Origin: Desulfosarcina ovata subsp. ovata
GTDB taxonomy: Bacteria > Desulfobacterota > Desulfobacteria > Desulfobacterales > Desulfosarcinaceae
Length of the DNA stretch: 64,000 nucleotides
Reading direction: 5' to 3'
Assembly (NCBI RefSeq): GCF_009689005.1
Contig: NZ_AP021879.1
Span: 2,356,001-2,420,000, forward strand
Of the stretch, positions 8,881 through 17,540 are shown piece after piece; position 1 is the stretch's first letter; every line of letters begins with the position of its first letter. The position numbers were made by a program, and so were the translations under genes. The notes below the pieces were generated by a model. It made no database searches. It saw only the letters and a list, made by a program, of their open reading frames with translations, and was not told where the DNA came from.

Positions 8881-10172
8881 AAGGTGCTGTGTTTCTCGTA
8901 CATCCTGAGCTTTTCACGCCGGCAGTATATCGATTTTACCACCGACCGACCAACGTACCCTATTTCAAACCAATAAACCAATGGAATGTCCCCGACTACC
9001 CGAGGGGCCTGCGGATTGTCGAAGAGCAAGGGTTTAAACTTTCAGATGAGGTTATCTGTTAATCCGATAAACCAAGGATGTCCCTGAAATCCCCCAAATG
9101 AATAACGCCTGGCAAACTACCACGAATAAAGGTATACGGGTCCAGCAGTTTTAGCGCATTGGGAATTTTAACCCCGTGAACACGTACGAAGTTGTCTTGG
9201 TTGTCGTTAAAATAACAGAAGGGAAAAATAGCCCATGTCGACAGAAAATCAAATTTTTATGGAAAAATATCATGCATTGCCTTTTCTCGAAAAAAAGATT
9301 CTACAGATTCTTTCCATCGCCTATGGCAGGTTGAATCAGACCCAGTTACGTGCCTGTTTTGTCGCCCTAGACATCAAGACAAAAGACGGTAAACGCTTTG
9401 ATTCTGGGACGAGAAACGCCATGTCAAAGCTGCTTCGCGGTTCGCTGGATGTCCTTCTGGAAACAGATATATTACATGGAAAAAGCCGCAGTGTCCTTGT
9501 GATCAACCGAGATTACATTGAAGTCTTGACAAGGCACCTCGTTGCAGAAAAGACATTCACAGCCCTGGCCGAGACCCTTCAACACACACTGAATCTGACT
9601 GAAGAGGGATTGGCACAGGTACCATCTCTGTCAATGGATCAAGTGACGGCTGGAATGCGGATTCTCTTTTATCGGGAAAAGGTGGACCAAGCCACTGCGC
9701 TTTATGAAAAATTCAAAAACCGGGTTGTTTTAGACAAAGAGCCACTTCCCATCGTGTGGGAACGGATCTGCTGTCGCCCCTTTGACCCGGACTGGTTTCG
9801 ATTGTTGCCGCCGGATATCCATACAAGCTTTCTGGAAGAGCCTTATCTTAATAAAATAGCACGTTGGAAGCGGAACGATTCCTATACCGATTACCTGGAA
9901 TCCCTTGTCATGGAGGGGTCTGAAAAATGTGAATCAAACCTTGAGGCGGCGGTATTGGAAAAATGGATGCTCACCGGTCAACAAAAGCGTCTGGATGCCT
10001 GGCTTAAAAAATATGGTGAGAAAAGCGAGCACCTTGAGAACAGTATGTGTCTACAGGGATGGATGGCATTTTGTAATGGGGCGAATGCAAAATCCATCAC
10101 ATTGTATGAAAAAGCACTGGATCTTCTGAAAAAAAGAACAAAAGGGAAAAAGAAAGTCTTTTTCAGCCAGTT

Positions 10173-10225
10173 TGTCGTGTGCCACGTTTTTTGAGACTGT
10201 CATCCCACGTTTCATGAGACCATCC
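10173..10225. repeat. left transposon end with two transposase-binding-site candidates
   Basis: After the terminal TGTCG come two related sites about 23 bp apart: CCACGTTTTTTGAGACTG (10182-10199) and CCACGTTTCATGAGACCA (10205-10222). They resemble the sites repeated at the right end (reverse complement CCACGGACTCAGAGACTC). Between 10226 and 10394 I see nothing else. Confidence 0.65.
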
Positions 10226-10394
10226 AGGTAGCATTCGATATCGTCACGTTAGCATATATCATATCGACCATAATAAAGACGGATTCAAATGACCAGATGA
10301 TACAGCCTACCGCGTGGATGGCGTTTCGCCAACTATGCAAAAAGCAACTACCGTAAAAAACCGACTTACAACAAGAAGTCAGTATATTTTTCCT

Positions 10395-10853
10395 CTACAT
10401 ATTAGCAAGGCAGAAGCGCAACTCACCCCATGAGCCTCTGTTAACAACGACGATCTTGGTATTGATGGATCGAATTTCAAGTTTTTTTTCAACGAGTTTA
10501 CCGGTGTAGATCAGGAAGTTTTTAGCGGAAGTGTAGGCGATCAGGAGTCTGTAAGGGGTGTTGTCGAACAACAGATCCAAGCGCACCTGGCCGGTACATG
10601 GTTCTCTATCGATACATTTCTGGCAGAGTTTTTCCTGATCATTGATGGGTTTGACGGCATCCAGAGATCGGCAGACAGGGCGTCGGTTCCGGTAGAGCGT
10701 TCTGGCGGCGCCGTAATCAAGGATCCGGCAGTCAAGCGCTGGGATCAGTTTTCTTTTGTCACCCAGATCGATGCCCAGAGGTTTGACGGTGATGTAGCGT
10801 GCCATCATGCGCTGTACGATGTCACGCAGGATTTCGGCTTGCTGCGGGTTCAT
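10395..10853 (-). CDS. conserved hypothetical protein of the Mu/Tn7-like transposon
   Basis: 152 residues, starting after an AAGGAG ribosome site, 13 bp downstream of the AAA ATPase stop. Visible features are a small Cys cluster (CQKCIDREPC near residue 78) that might bind metal, and a mixed alpha/beta C-terminus. I do not recognise the family. As the last gene of the transposon operon it is probably an accessory to transposition or a regulator. Confidence 0.6.
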   Translation of the reverse strand: MNPQQAEILRDIVQRMMARYITVKPLGIDLGDKRKLIPALDCRILDYGAARTLYRNRRPVCRSLDAVKPINDQEKLCQKCIDREPCTGQVRLDLLFDNTPYRLLIAYTSAKNFLIYTGKLVEKKLEIRSINTKIVVVNRGSWGELRFCLANM

Positions 10854-10866
10854 GGCATATCTCCTT

Positions 10867-11601
10867 TCATGTCAGTTCCCAGCGTTGGAGGATGTCGTCG
10901 AGGGTAAAGGGATCGATGGGGCCGTCCGGTTTGCTTTCGGCCAAGATTTTTTTGAGCATAGGGACAACCAGGCCCGGGATGCCTCTGGCGCGTTCAAACA
11001 GGATATGCATCCCCTGCTGACAGATGCGCTGCAAATTTTCGGGGCCGAAGTGATATTCGATAAAAGGAGGCAGTTCATCGAATGTCAAACCGGTCAACTC
11101 TTCCCTAACCACGATACGTCGCCACAAAGGGGCAATGGCCTGAACTTTGTCCCGCAGCAAAGGCATACCGATCAGCAGGATGCGTACCGGGCAGCTGTCG
11201 TCAAGATTGCTTTCGGCCAGCGCCTTTGCCTCCAGCAGGGTTTCATCGGCCAATTCGTGTGCTTCGTCGAACCATATCAGTAACTGGTGGGGTTGTTCGC
11301 CAAGCGCGGATATCAGGCCCTGGAGCGTTTCGCTGTGAGAACGTCGGGTGGGCAGCCTCATCCAGGTGGCCAGCACGCGGACCAGGGCGGTTGCACTCAG
11401 ATGACGAGCGTGAGAAAAATACAGCACGCGATGCCTGCAGCGGTCCAGGACGGTGTTCAGCTGCCGGCACAGCCAGGTTTTGCCGACACCGGTCTCACCG
11501 GTTAACATGAGATAACGGTCGTTTTCGTTTCGAAAGGCGTTTTCAAGGTTTTCAAGCGCCCGTGCAAAGTCGTCAAAGACAAAGTAGGACGATGGGTTCA
11601 T
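10867..11601 (-). CDS. AAA ATPase, TniB/TnsC/ExeA-like transposition regulator
   Basis: 244 residues with Walker A GETGVGKTW (about residues 36-44) and Walker B LLIWFDEAHE (about 105-114). The layout and length match TniB/IstB/TnsC-type AAA+ ATPases, which bind target DNA and activate the DDE transposase. The start overlaps the transposase stop (11598) by 4 bp (ATGA), as usual for this gene pair. It appears intact although its partner transposase is interrupted. Confidence 0.85.
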   Translation of the reverse strand: MNPSSYFVFDDFARALENLENAFRNENDRYLMLTGETGVGKTWLCRQLNTVLDRCRHRVLYFSHARHLSATALVRVLATWMRLPTRRSHSETLQGLISALGEQPHQLLIWFDEAHELADETLLEAKALAESNLDDSCPVRILLIGMPLLRDKVQAIAPLWRRIVVREELTGLTFDELPPFIEYHFGPENLQRICQQGMHILFERARGIPGLVVPMLKKILAESKPDGPIDPFTLDDILQRWELT

Positions 11602-12084
11602 AGAGAGTCCTCCTGGGGATCGGGTTTATTTGCCTGTGCCTTTACAAGCCTTTCCAGGTATTGCAGATAGGTTTTCAGGGCACGGTTGGGTCCAAGGGCG
11701 TCGGCGGTTTTGTCGATCGCTTGGTGAAACGGCTGTGCGGGCAAGGGGCCGTTTTGTCGATAAAAGGCTTCGATGGCCGCGGCTTCGCGTTGGTCGATGG
11801 GGACGGGGCGCTGCAGCAGCCGGCTTAACTCACGAAACACTTCCGGCAAACCGAAGCCGGGCTGGGCATTGGGTCGGCAGTGACCCTGCCAGACATCCAA
11901 AAGTTTTCGAGCTGTGCGGACGGCGGTGGACCCCAAAGGTTACAATGCCAAGCCTATATATGGTGCAAAGGGCTCTAAACAAAAATAACTCGTTGAAAAT
12001 ATGTCAGAATTAACTGGACAGATATAAAGATATATGCGATGTTTTGGTAGATTACTATCTCAAATTTCGAGACGGAGGCTACCA

Positions 12085-12309
12085 ATGAGCAAATACAAAA
12101 TCGAAGTTATGGTTAACTTGGTTGAATGTGATGAGGAAGCGGACGATAAGCCCATTGAACTGGAAGATGGATGTTATCAATACACCATAAACGCTGATGC
12201 CGGTGAAAATATAGACGACTGCGAAATAGCAGTTTTAAATACGGCATACCCTGCAATAAGAGACGCCATAGCACGACACATGGAAAAGGTGTCTAAAAAA
12301 AAGTCCTGA
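12085..12309 (+). CDS. IS first reading frame (OrfA)
   Basis: 74 residues, MSKYKIEVMVNLVECDEEAD onwards, starting 6 bp after GGAGG. It is acidic and small with no recognised domain. It ends in a run of Lys codons (KVSKKKS) that overlaps an A AAA AAG slippery heptamer. The next frame is open in the -1 register from exactly this point, so this is probably the N-terminal part of the transposase as well as a separate product. Confidence 0.7.
   Translation: MSKYKIEVMVNLVECDEEADDKPIELEDGCYQYTINADAGENIDDCEIAVLNTAYPAIRDAIARHMEKVSKKKS
12297..12303 (+). other. A AAA AAG slippery site, candidate programmed -1 frameshift
   Basis: In the OrfA frame the codons read TCT AAA AAA AAG TCC TGA. The heptamer A AAA AAG is correctly phased for a -1 shift. 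A shift here continues as VLIFSGANQIGVNERPYLVD straight into the transposase frame, giving a fused protein of about 499 residues (12085-13583). Confidence 0.7.
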
Positions 12310-13583
12310 TTTTCAGTGGGGCTAATCAAATTGGGGTAAATGAACGCCCATATCTGGTGGATGGCGCCGTGGGGCGTTTTGCGTTTGAAACCCACTTCGC
12401 ATTTGATAAAAATGGCGTTCGGTTTGACAGTAGTCAGTCTATATTTGCCCCATTAGGACCGAATCAGTTTTATTTGACCACGGGCTTTAAGGAACGGGCC
12501 ATGATAATGGGTAATACGGAAGGATCCTTTCGGAAAACATCAAAATGGCTCAACTTCATACGGCACCAAATAGAAGGCGGTACGCCACATCGCACGTTGC
12601 ATGATCAGACCCAGAAAGAAGGTAGGGAATTGATCGACCATTTAAAGCAAAAGGCCGATGATTTGAATCATGGCAACTTCAGCGCTGACGGATGTTGTTT
12701 CAACCCAGATATTCCCAGGGGTGGAGAACCGATATCAATTCCCATGGCTGAAGTTCAAAAGGCCCTTTCTAAAGGATCTTTCGACTATAATCCGATTGAA
12801 TTGTTGAATAATCCCGTCATTTACGAAGAACCCAGTCAAACGGTCAACATAAGCATAGACGACGTAACCCCCAAAAGGCAAAAGGATACACGAGAAAGCC
12901 CACAAGTCACGGAGCATAAGCGAAAATATGTACATGATACCGTATGCCACATTGAACATGGAGGCCTAAAATACGTATTGGCCGCTGATGGCACCAAATC
13001 ATGCTTGTGGTTGCTAATCGCATTTCTTTTGTCGAATTCTCTATTCGGCAAACGTCTTCAGATTTTTACCGACGGCCATAAGGCGCTAAATGATGCCATC
13101 GTCAAGCAATTTGGGTGGCACAAGAATATGCAAATTGTTCTTGATTGGTTTCATCTATGCAAGAAGTTCAAAGAAGAATTGAGCATGGGGATGAAAGGCA
13201 GAAAGCTCAGAAATGAAACGCTTCGCGCGGTTATGCCGTTATTATGGCACGGTCTTACAAACAAAGCCATCTCATATCTTGAAAACATCCCGGCATCCGA
13301 AATTAAGGATGATAATCATATTCAAAAGCTCATTGACTATTTGGGCCGGAATATATCCTCCATTCCCAACTATGATATGCGCAAACGGCTAAATCTTCGG
13401 AACTCGAGTAATGTGGGTGAAAAGATGAACGACCTCGTTGTTTCAAATCGCCAAAAGAAGAATGGAATGAGTTGGGCGAAGAAAGGATCCCTCAATCTGG
13501 CTATCATCACAACTTTGAAAATTAACGATGAATATCACAATTGGTTCAGAAATAAGGAAGTAAAATTTAGCTTAGCGGCTTGA
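12303..13583 (+). CDS. IS DDE transposase (OrfB, read by -1 frameshift)
   Basis: The frame is open from 12303 to 13583; an internal GTG at 12357 is the first possible independent start but has no clear ribosome site. Likely catalytic segments are ISIDDVTPKRQK, LQIFTDGHKALND and QIVLDWFHLCKKFKEE, followed by NRQKKNGMSWAKKGSLNLA near the C-terminus. The pattern resembles ISKra4/ISLre2-type transposases, but I cannot fix the family. The gene and both IS ends are intact, so this IS may be active. Confidence 0.72.
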   Translation, partial: VLIFSGANQIGVNERPYLVDGAVGRFAFETHFAFDKNGVRFDSSQSIFAPLGPNQFYLTTGFKERAMIMGNTEGSFRKTSKWLNFIRHQIEGGTPHRTLHDQTQKEGRELIDHLKQKADDLNHGNFSADGCCFNPDIPRGGEPISIPMAEVQKALSKGSFDYNPIELLNNPVIYEEPSQTVNISIDDVTPKRQKDTRESPQVTEHKRKYVHDTVCHIEHGGLKYVLAADGTKSCLWLLIAFLLSNSLFGKRLQIFTDGHKALNDAIVKQFGWHKNMQIVLDWFHLCKKFKEELSMGMKGRKLRNETLRAVMPLLWHGLTNKAISYLENIPASEIKDDNHIQKLIDYLGRNISSIPNYDMRKRLNLRNSSNVGEKMNDLVVSNRQKKNGMSWAKKGSLNLAIITTLKINDEYHNWFRNKEVKFSLAA

Positions 13584-14829
13584 CCATTTAAGATATCGTC
13601 CGCACAGCTCGAAAGTTTTTGCAGCTGTCCGGTGCCCCGTTTTTCCTCTGTCTTTTGAAAATCGAAGGGGTGCTTTTTGGTGAAGGGTTCAAGCGGGATC
13701 TGGTGCGCATCATCGATGATCAGCAAGGCTTGGTCTGTGTTGACCGGATCGTAGCGAAAATCACATTCTTTTCCTGCAAAGCGGGTCGGCACACGGAAAA
13801 GGCCGTTGGGTAGATTCACCTGGCCGGTTTTCGGGTGGCTTTTGGCCTGGACGGCGATTTTAAATGCCTGGGCAAGTTGTTCGGCACCGACGCGCCGTGT
13901 TGAGAGGCGTCGGGCCAGGGCTTGTTCCGGGGTCATCTTGATTTCACGATGGTGGTGCCGGTTGTAGACCAAAGCGATCGTCGCCTGAAGCAGAGCCTCC
14001 AGATGATGGATATCGACCACTTCCTGGTTTGGCAGCTCTTTGACGAACCATCTTTTCAGGGATCTGTGATAAGCTTCGATTTTCCCTTGTGCCTCTGGGT
14101 TGCGGGATTTTACCCAGTTTCGATGAACCCCCAAAAAGGCAAGGCCGGTGCGGAAGACTTCGGAGTCATAAGCCGAGGCGCGGTCAAACTGCATGCGAAG
14201 GGCAATCCCCCACTTGGATGCGGCCAGGCGAAAGACCCTGACGGCGGCTTGGATATTTTCAGCCTGTGCGATGATGGCGGCCAGAATGTATCGGCTAAAA
14301 TCATCGAGGATCGACAGCACATGGACCCGGATCGTTTGGCCGTCGGTCAACATTACCGAAAACGGGCCTTTGGCGTCCATCTGCCAGATCTCGTGTGGCT
14401 GATCTGTCTCGTACAGGTCCCGCAGCTTTTTGCCTGCTGCCTTTCGGCGTTGCAAAATGCCCAAAAATGCCGGGTGTGCGCGAAGATCACGGCTCAGGGT
14501 CGAGCGACTCATGGACAGCTCACCGAACTCCAATTCGAGGTAAATCATCAGCTGGGTCAAAGAGCGCCCGGGCTCTTCGTACAAAAGCCCCAGGGCGTAG
14601 TTCACCTGTTCACTGCGGTCGGTGCGGGCCAGCCCCTTGTCTTTTCTGACCTTGGGCATCAGCCCCAAAAAGCCTTTTTCGCGGTAATCTTTCATCCACC
14701 GGAACAGTGTGCTTCTGCCGATGGGCCTTTTTGGGGACGAACACGGCCATTGAACAGACTTCCGCGTACGATCGCTAAGAATGCGCCGTTTTTCCGCTTC
14801 GGTCAGTTTGTCGTCCACAAGTGGACTGA

Positions 14830-15699
14830 TCATTTCGAACCGCCAGGCGGCGATCTCCCATGAATCGGACATGACAAGGGCTCCTCTGGAAGAATTTGGC
14901 CCCATGCTAGCATATTTTTAAAATCGATGTGTTCAGCCGCCGTGCAGCGAATGCCGGTTTTAAAGCCAAGGCCGAACGAATTGCCCCAACTGACGATGAG
15001 ACAGTCGAGTTCAACGAAGTTTGGCGGATTTTCGGACGCGATCAGCGAACCGACAAATTCAAATTTTTTGCAGGCTTCAAGACGTTCCCGGCGCCCCTGG
15101 CTGCGGTAACGATGCGGGTTGATCCAAACCGGTTGACCATGCAATGAACACATTTGTGGGTAACGGATTTCCAACTCCGCCTGGATCCGAGTGGCCGGTA
15201 TGGAAAAGGTCGTTTCCCCCATCGGCCTGCCCAGCCACCAAGCACCCAAACCTTCTGTCCATGCGTGAAGTGTCGTGTGCCCAGGGGTTTGATCACCGTA
15301 AAAATGATTCCAAACCACTTGGCGCAATGCCATGTCTCCTCGATTGTATAGGCTTACCGAACGCTCGATAACCGGTAGTGAGTAAAGTTTGTAGGGAAGA
15401 ATATCCGCCGGGAGCAACCGGAACCGGCTTTTACATATGGGGCATCTAACCAGAACAATCTGGGCCATATCCTTGACCACCGTATCGATACCCTCTTGAT
15501 CCTTTTCAAGTTTGTAGGAGGTCCGACAAACGGTGGATCTGGTCAATTCAAGTGATGGCGGTGGTTGCTGGCAGGCGCAATCGACAGAACATTTTGGACA
15601 GATCGTCTCGGCCAGATAATCGTCAAGAAGTCCTTGCGAATAAAGGCAAATGTAAGTAGCATTGGTAATTGCTATGGTGATCGGGATGGGTGCCTCCAT
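14830..15699 (-). CDS. cysteine-rich zinc-ribbon-like transposon protein (DUF6431-like?)
   Basis: 289 residues. Two CxxC knuckles near the N-terminus (CPKCSVDCAC about residue 33; CPICKSRF about 93) and a later C...H segment (MCSLHGQPVWINPH) suggest a zinc-binding fold. It is first in the transposon operon and overlaps the transposase start by about 43 bp. Proteins like this accompany TniA/TniB pairs and may select the target, as TniQ does, but I see no clear TniQ signature. Function is inferred from position only. Confidence 0.6.
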   Translation of the reverse strand: MEAPIPITIAITNATYICLYSQGLLDDYLAETICPKCSVDCACQQPPPSLELTRSTVCRTSYKLEKDQEGIDTVVKDMAQIVLVRCPICKSRFRLLPADILPYKLYSLPVIERSVSLYNRGDMALRQVVWNHFYGDQTPGHTTLHAWTEGLGAWWLGRPMGETTFSIPATRIQAELEIRYPQMCSLHGQPVWINPHRYRSQGRRERLEACKKFEFVGSLIASENPPNFVELDCLIVSWGNSFGLGFKTGIRCTAAEHIDFKNMLAWGQILPEEPLSCPIHGRSPPGGSK

Positions 15700-15993
15700 C
15701 TTGGTTGCCGAAGGGGGCAGGCCAATGCCCCCTTCATCCTTATCGACGAATTCTGTAGCCCGCCTCCTAATCGGTTTGTAACTCCCTGTATAATACCCTT
15801 TTTCTACGGGTGAACAAATGAACTGGTGCTTCAGTGAAAAATGCTGAGCACCGGATTTTGTTTTTGATAACTCTCTGAATGAAAATTGAAGGGGGCGGAC
15901 ATGCGATTGCCAAGGTATGTGATGGGAGGTTCGGAGTGAGTGAGGTGAGGAGGACTGAGCCGTGATTATTTGTTCTATATTTTTTTCTACAAT
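15700..15993. other. non-coding right part of the Mu/Tn7-like transposon
   Basis: No gene is seen. It holds a perfect 10-bp inverted repeat (GAAGGGGGCA at 15710-15719 and TGCCCCCTTC at 15726-15735) in the leader of the cysteine-rich gene, possibly an operator. A hairpin with a T-rich tail at 15825-15865 is listed separately. Confidence 0.5.
15825..15865 (+). terminator. possible rho-independent terminator inside the transposon right end
   Basis: GGTGCTTCAG and CTGAGCACC form a stem with a loop of about 9 bases, followed by ATTTTGTTTTT. It would stop transcription on the plus strand from reading out of the transposon. Confidence 0.4.
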
Positions 15994-16112
15994 TGAAAAT
16001 GAGTCAGTGGGTTAGTGGGCTTTGAGTCTCTGAGTCCGTGGGCCTCTGAGTCAGTGAGCTCTGAGTCTCTGAGTCCGTGAGATGCGAGTCTCTGAGTTCG
16101 TGAGCTACGACA
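15994..16112. repeat. right transposon end with about five tandem ~18-bp sites
   Basis: The plus strand shows GAGTCTCTGAGTCCGTGGG at 16024, a variant at about 16043, GAGTCTCTGAGTCCGTGAG at 16062 and GAGTCTCTGAGTTCGTGAG at 16086, with a degenerate unit further inside near 16000. Spacing is about 19-24 bp. The end finishes in CGACA. A dense array on one end and two sites on the other matches the asymmetric ends of Tn7-class elements, where such sites bind the transposase. Confidence 0.75.
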
Positions 16113-16133
16113 GCCAGTTCATGGGTTTTTTTT

Positions 16134-17540
16134 CAATACTGTTCGGCACAGTCATTGATAAGAGTATTGAGCAATAACTTTGGCGATATTCACATCAAAT
16201 ATTTCTAACAAATTATTTTTTACTGCTAATAACCAGTGAAGACCAATTTTATAAAACTGTTTTAATTTTTCTCCAAGAAGAGTTACTAACCCGCAAACAT
16301 ATGGTCTTTTTGCATTTGAATTGGAGCATGAAGATGAAGTTAGCAAGGTTTCGTTCTTATTATTTTCTTCAGATTCATGCTCATCTTTTTCATTTTCTCT
16401 GCTTATTATTTCCGTATCTTGTTTGAATGATAATAACAATAGATAAGCAATCATATACAAGTAGAATTGTATCTGTACGCCATGAGGAGATTGGCTCATT
16501 AAGTGAATTCCCTTGAAGGTTCTTTTTATGAAGCGAAAAAAAAGTTCCACTTGCCACCTGTAAGCGTAAAGCATTATAATTTCGTAAGTTGTCAAATCAT
16601 TTCTGTTTGTGATCAAAATGTAGTTTTCGCCCATAGCCGTAAAGCTAACAATACGATAACTTGCTTTGTTTTCATCGCTATTGAATATTATATTTGAATC
16701 TGTGATGTCACTGAAAAATTTCAAGAATGTATCCGGTACGGTGGCAGTGAGACACTCTTTTACAGTGTACGTCATATTCGACTTTCCGCGAATAATAAAA
16801 AATGCATTGCTGTCGGATATCTGCTTGAACAGATTGAAAGCGATATAGCCTCGATCACAGACATATGTAATGCCTTCGCGAAGAATTTGCTTAACAAATT
16901 CTTTTTCGGAAAAGTTACCTTCCGTACTGATAAATTCGGTTGGAATCATTCGGTTGAGTTCAAAAGATAAATGCATTTTGATCGCATTAGCGGTTTTCTT
17001 GTAACAAGCCCATGCCATATTGGAAATGGCCGGAAAAAGCGAACCATCTACAATTAGCATTTTTCCAAGATGACTGATTTCCGGAATTTTATGCAAATCC
17101 AATTCTTTTACCAACTGATGGAATATATCTTTAAATATTTCTGGGGGATAACGATTAAACGCTTCATTATACATAGACTTCGATGCGACGACCAATCCTA
17201 ATGCCTTAGCAGTTGGTGATGTTTTGATCTCAGTGACGATTTGTCCAACGCTTTTAATTCTGGTTATTATTCCAAAAAGCAAATTTGTGGTGAACGATGA
17301 TAATGAAAGCTTGTAAGTGTCCAAATCATTATGGAGACTATTTTGAGTAACCTCAATCAATGGTAGCACCGGTGATAGAATTGTTTGAAAAACATTTTTG
17401 TCGATGTGTTCGCTCATGGAGACCTCCTGGTTAATTAATTGTACCCACCATGATTAAAACACAAAGCGATCTTTTTGTCCAGCGCTATTTTTTATTTTAA
17501 TAACAAGATGTTACGGCAATATGTATGCCGAACGGTATTG
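16134..17540 (-). mobile_element. 1,407-bp IS4-family insertion sequence
   Basis: Imperfect terminal inverted repeats CAATACTGTTCGGCA (left) and CAATACCGTTCGGCA (right, complement) are flanked by a 9-bp duplication GTTTTTTTT (16125-16133 and 17541-17549) that occurs once in the intact helicase copy. One transposase gene fills the element. It lies 14 bp beyond the duplication of the neighbouring transposon. Confidence 0.9.
16152..17417 (-). CDS. IS4-family transposase
   Basis: 421 residues, apparently intact. DDE residues: Asp in LIVDGSLFP (about residue 123), Asp in VCDRGYIAF (about 188), and the IS4 signature Y-x2-R-x3-E-x6-K in YAYRWQVELFFRFIK (about 309-323). The gene is AT-rich compared with the helicase around it, which points to recent arrival from another genome background. 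Confidence 0.9.
   Translation of the reverse strand: MSEHIDKNVFQTILSPVLPLIEVTQNSLHNDLDTYKLSLSSFTTNLLFGIITRIKSVGQIVTEIKTSPTAKALGLVVASKSMYNEAFNRYPPEIFKDIFHQLVKELDLHKIPEISHLGKMLIVDGSLFPAISNMAWACYKKTANAIKMHLSFELNRMIPTEFISTEGNFSEKEFVKQILREGITYVCDRGYIAFNLFKQISDSNAFFIIRGKSNMTYTVKECLTATVPDTFLKFFSDITDSNIIFNSDENKASYRIVSFTAMGENYILITNRNDLTTYEIIMLYAYRWQVELFFRFIKRTFKGIHLMSQSPHGVQIQFYLYMIAYLLLLSFKQDTEIISRENEKDEHESEENNKNETLLTSSSCSNSNAKRPYVCGLVTLLGEKLKQFYKIGLHWLLAVKNNLLEIFDVNIAKVIAQYSYQ

Larger units (their letters stand above)
11908..13611 (+). mobile_element. 1,704-bp IS with 15-bp TIRs and 8-bp target duplication (ISKra4-like?)
   Basis: Perfect terminal inverted repeats CGAGCTGTGCGGACG (11908-11922) and its complement (13597-13611) are flanked by AAAGTTTT on both sides (11900-11907 and 13612-13619). 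The element carries two consecutive reading frames joined by a slippery sequence. It sits in the transposase gene of the surrounding transposon. The family call is tentative; boundaries are certain at the sequence level. Confidence 0.9.
11598..14872 (-). pseudogene. rve-fold DDE transposase (TniA/TnsB-like), split by an IS
   Basis: Coding parts are 14872-13612 and 11899-11598. Joined, with one copy of the 8-bp target duplication, they give 1,563 bases, exactly 520 codons plus stop. The junction reads GTGQLQKLLDVWQG in frame. The N-terminus MSDSWEIAAWRFEMISPLVD follows an AGAGGAG ribosome site. A helix-turn-helix (RSTLFRWMKDYREKGFLGL) is followed by the catalytic core: QMDAKG (first Asp), QFDRAS (second Asp) and PEAQGKIEAYHRSLKRWF (Glu). 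In the present sequence the protein stops in IS sequence after GTGQLQKLSSCADDIL, so the C-terminal ~100 residues are lost. The transposon is probably immobile unless complemented. Confidence 0.88.
10173..16112. mobile_element. 5.9-kb Mu/Tn7-like (TniA/TniB-type) transposon with repeated end sites
   Basis: The ends are TGTCG... and ...CGACA, flanked by a 7-bp duplication GCCAGTT (10166-10172 and 16113-16119) that is present once in the intact helicase copy. Four genes lie on the minus strand: a cysteine-rich protein, a DDE transposase (split by an IS), an AAA ATPase and a 152-residue protein. Multiple related ~18-bp sites lie inside both ends, more on the right. Ends starting TGT, a rve-fold transposase plus AAA ATPase, and repeated end sites are typical of the Mu/Tn7/Tn5053 class. 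No TnsA, TniQ/TnsD or CRISPR component is seen. Confidence 0.88.

Noticed and set aside
13922..14863. 313-codon plus-strand frame within the transposon
   Set aside because: It is antisense to the DDE transposase, whose catalytic motifs are clear.
15994..16112. CRISPR-like short repeats of about 18 bp
   Set aside because: Spacers are only a few bases, units are degenerate, and the array ends exactly at a transposon terminus with a target duplication.
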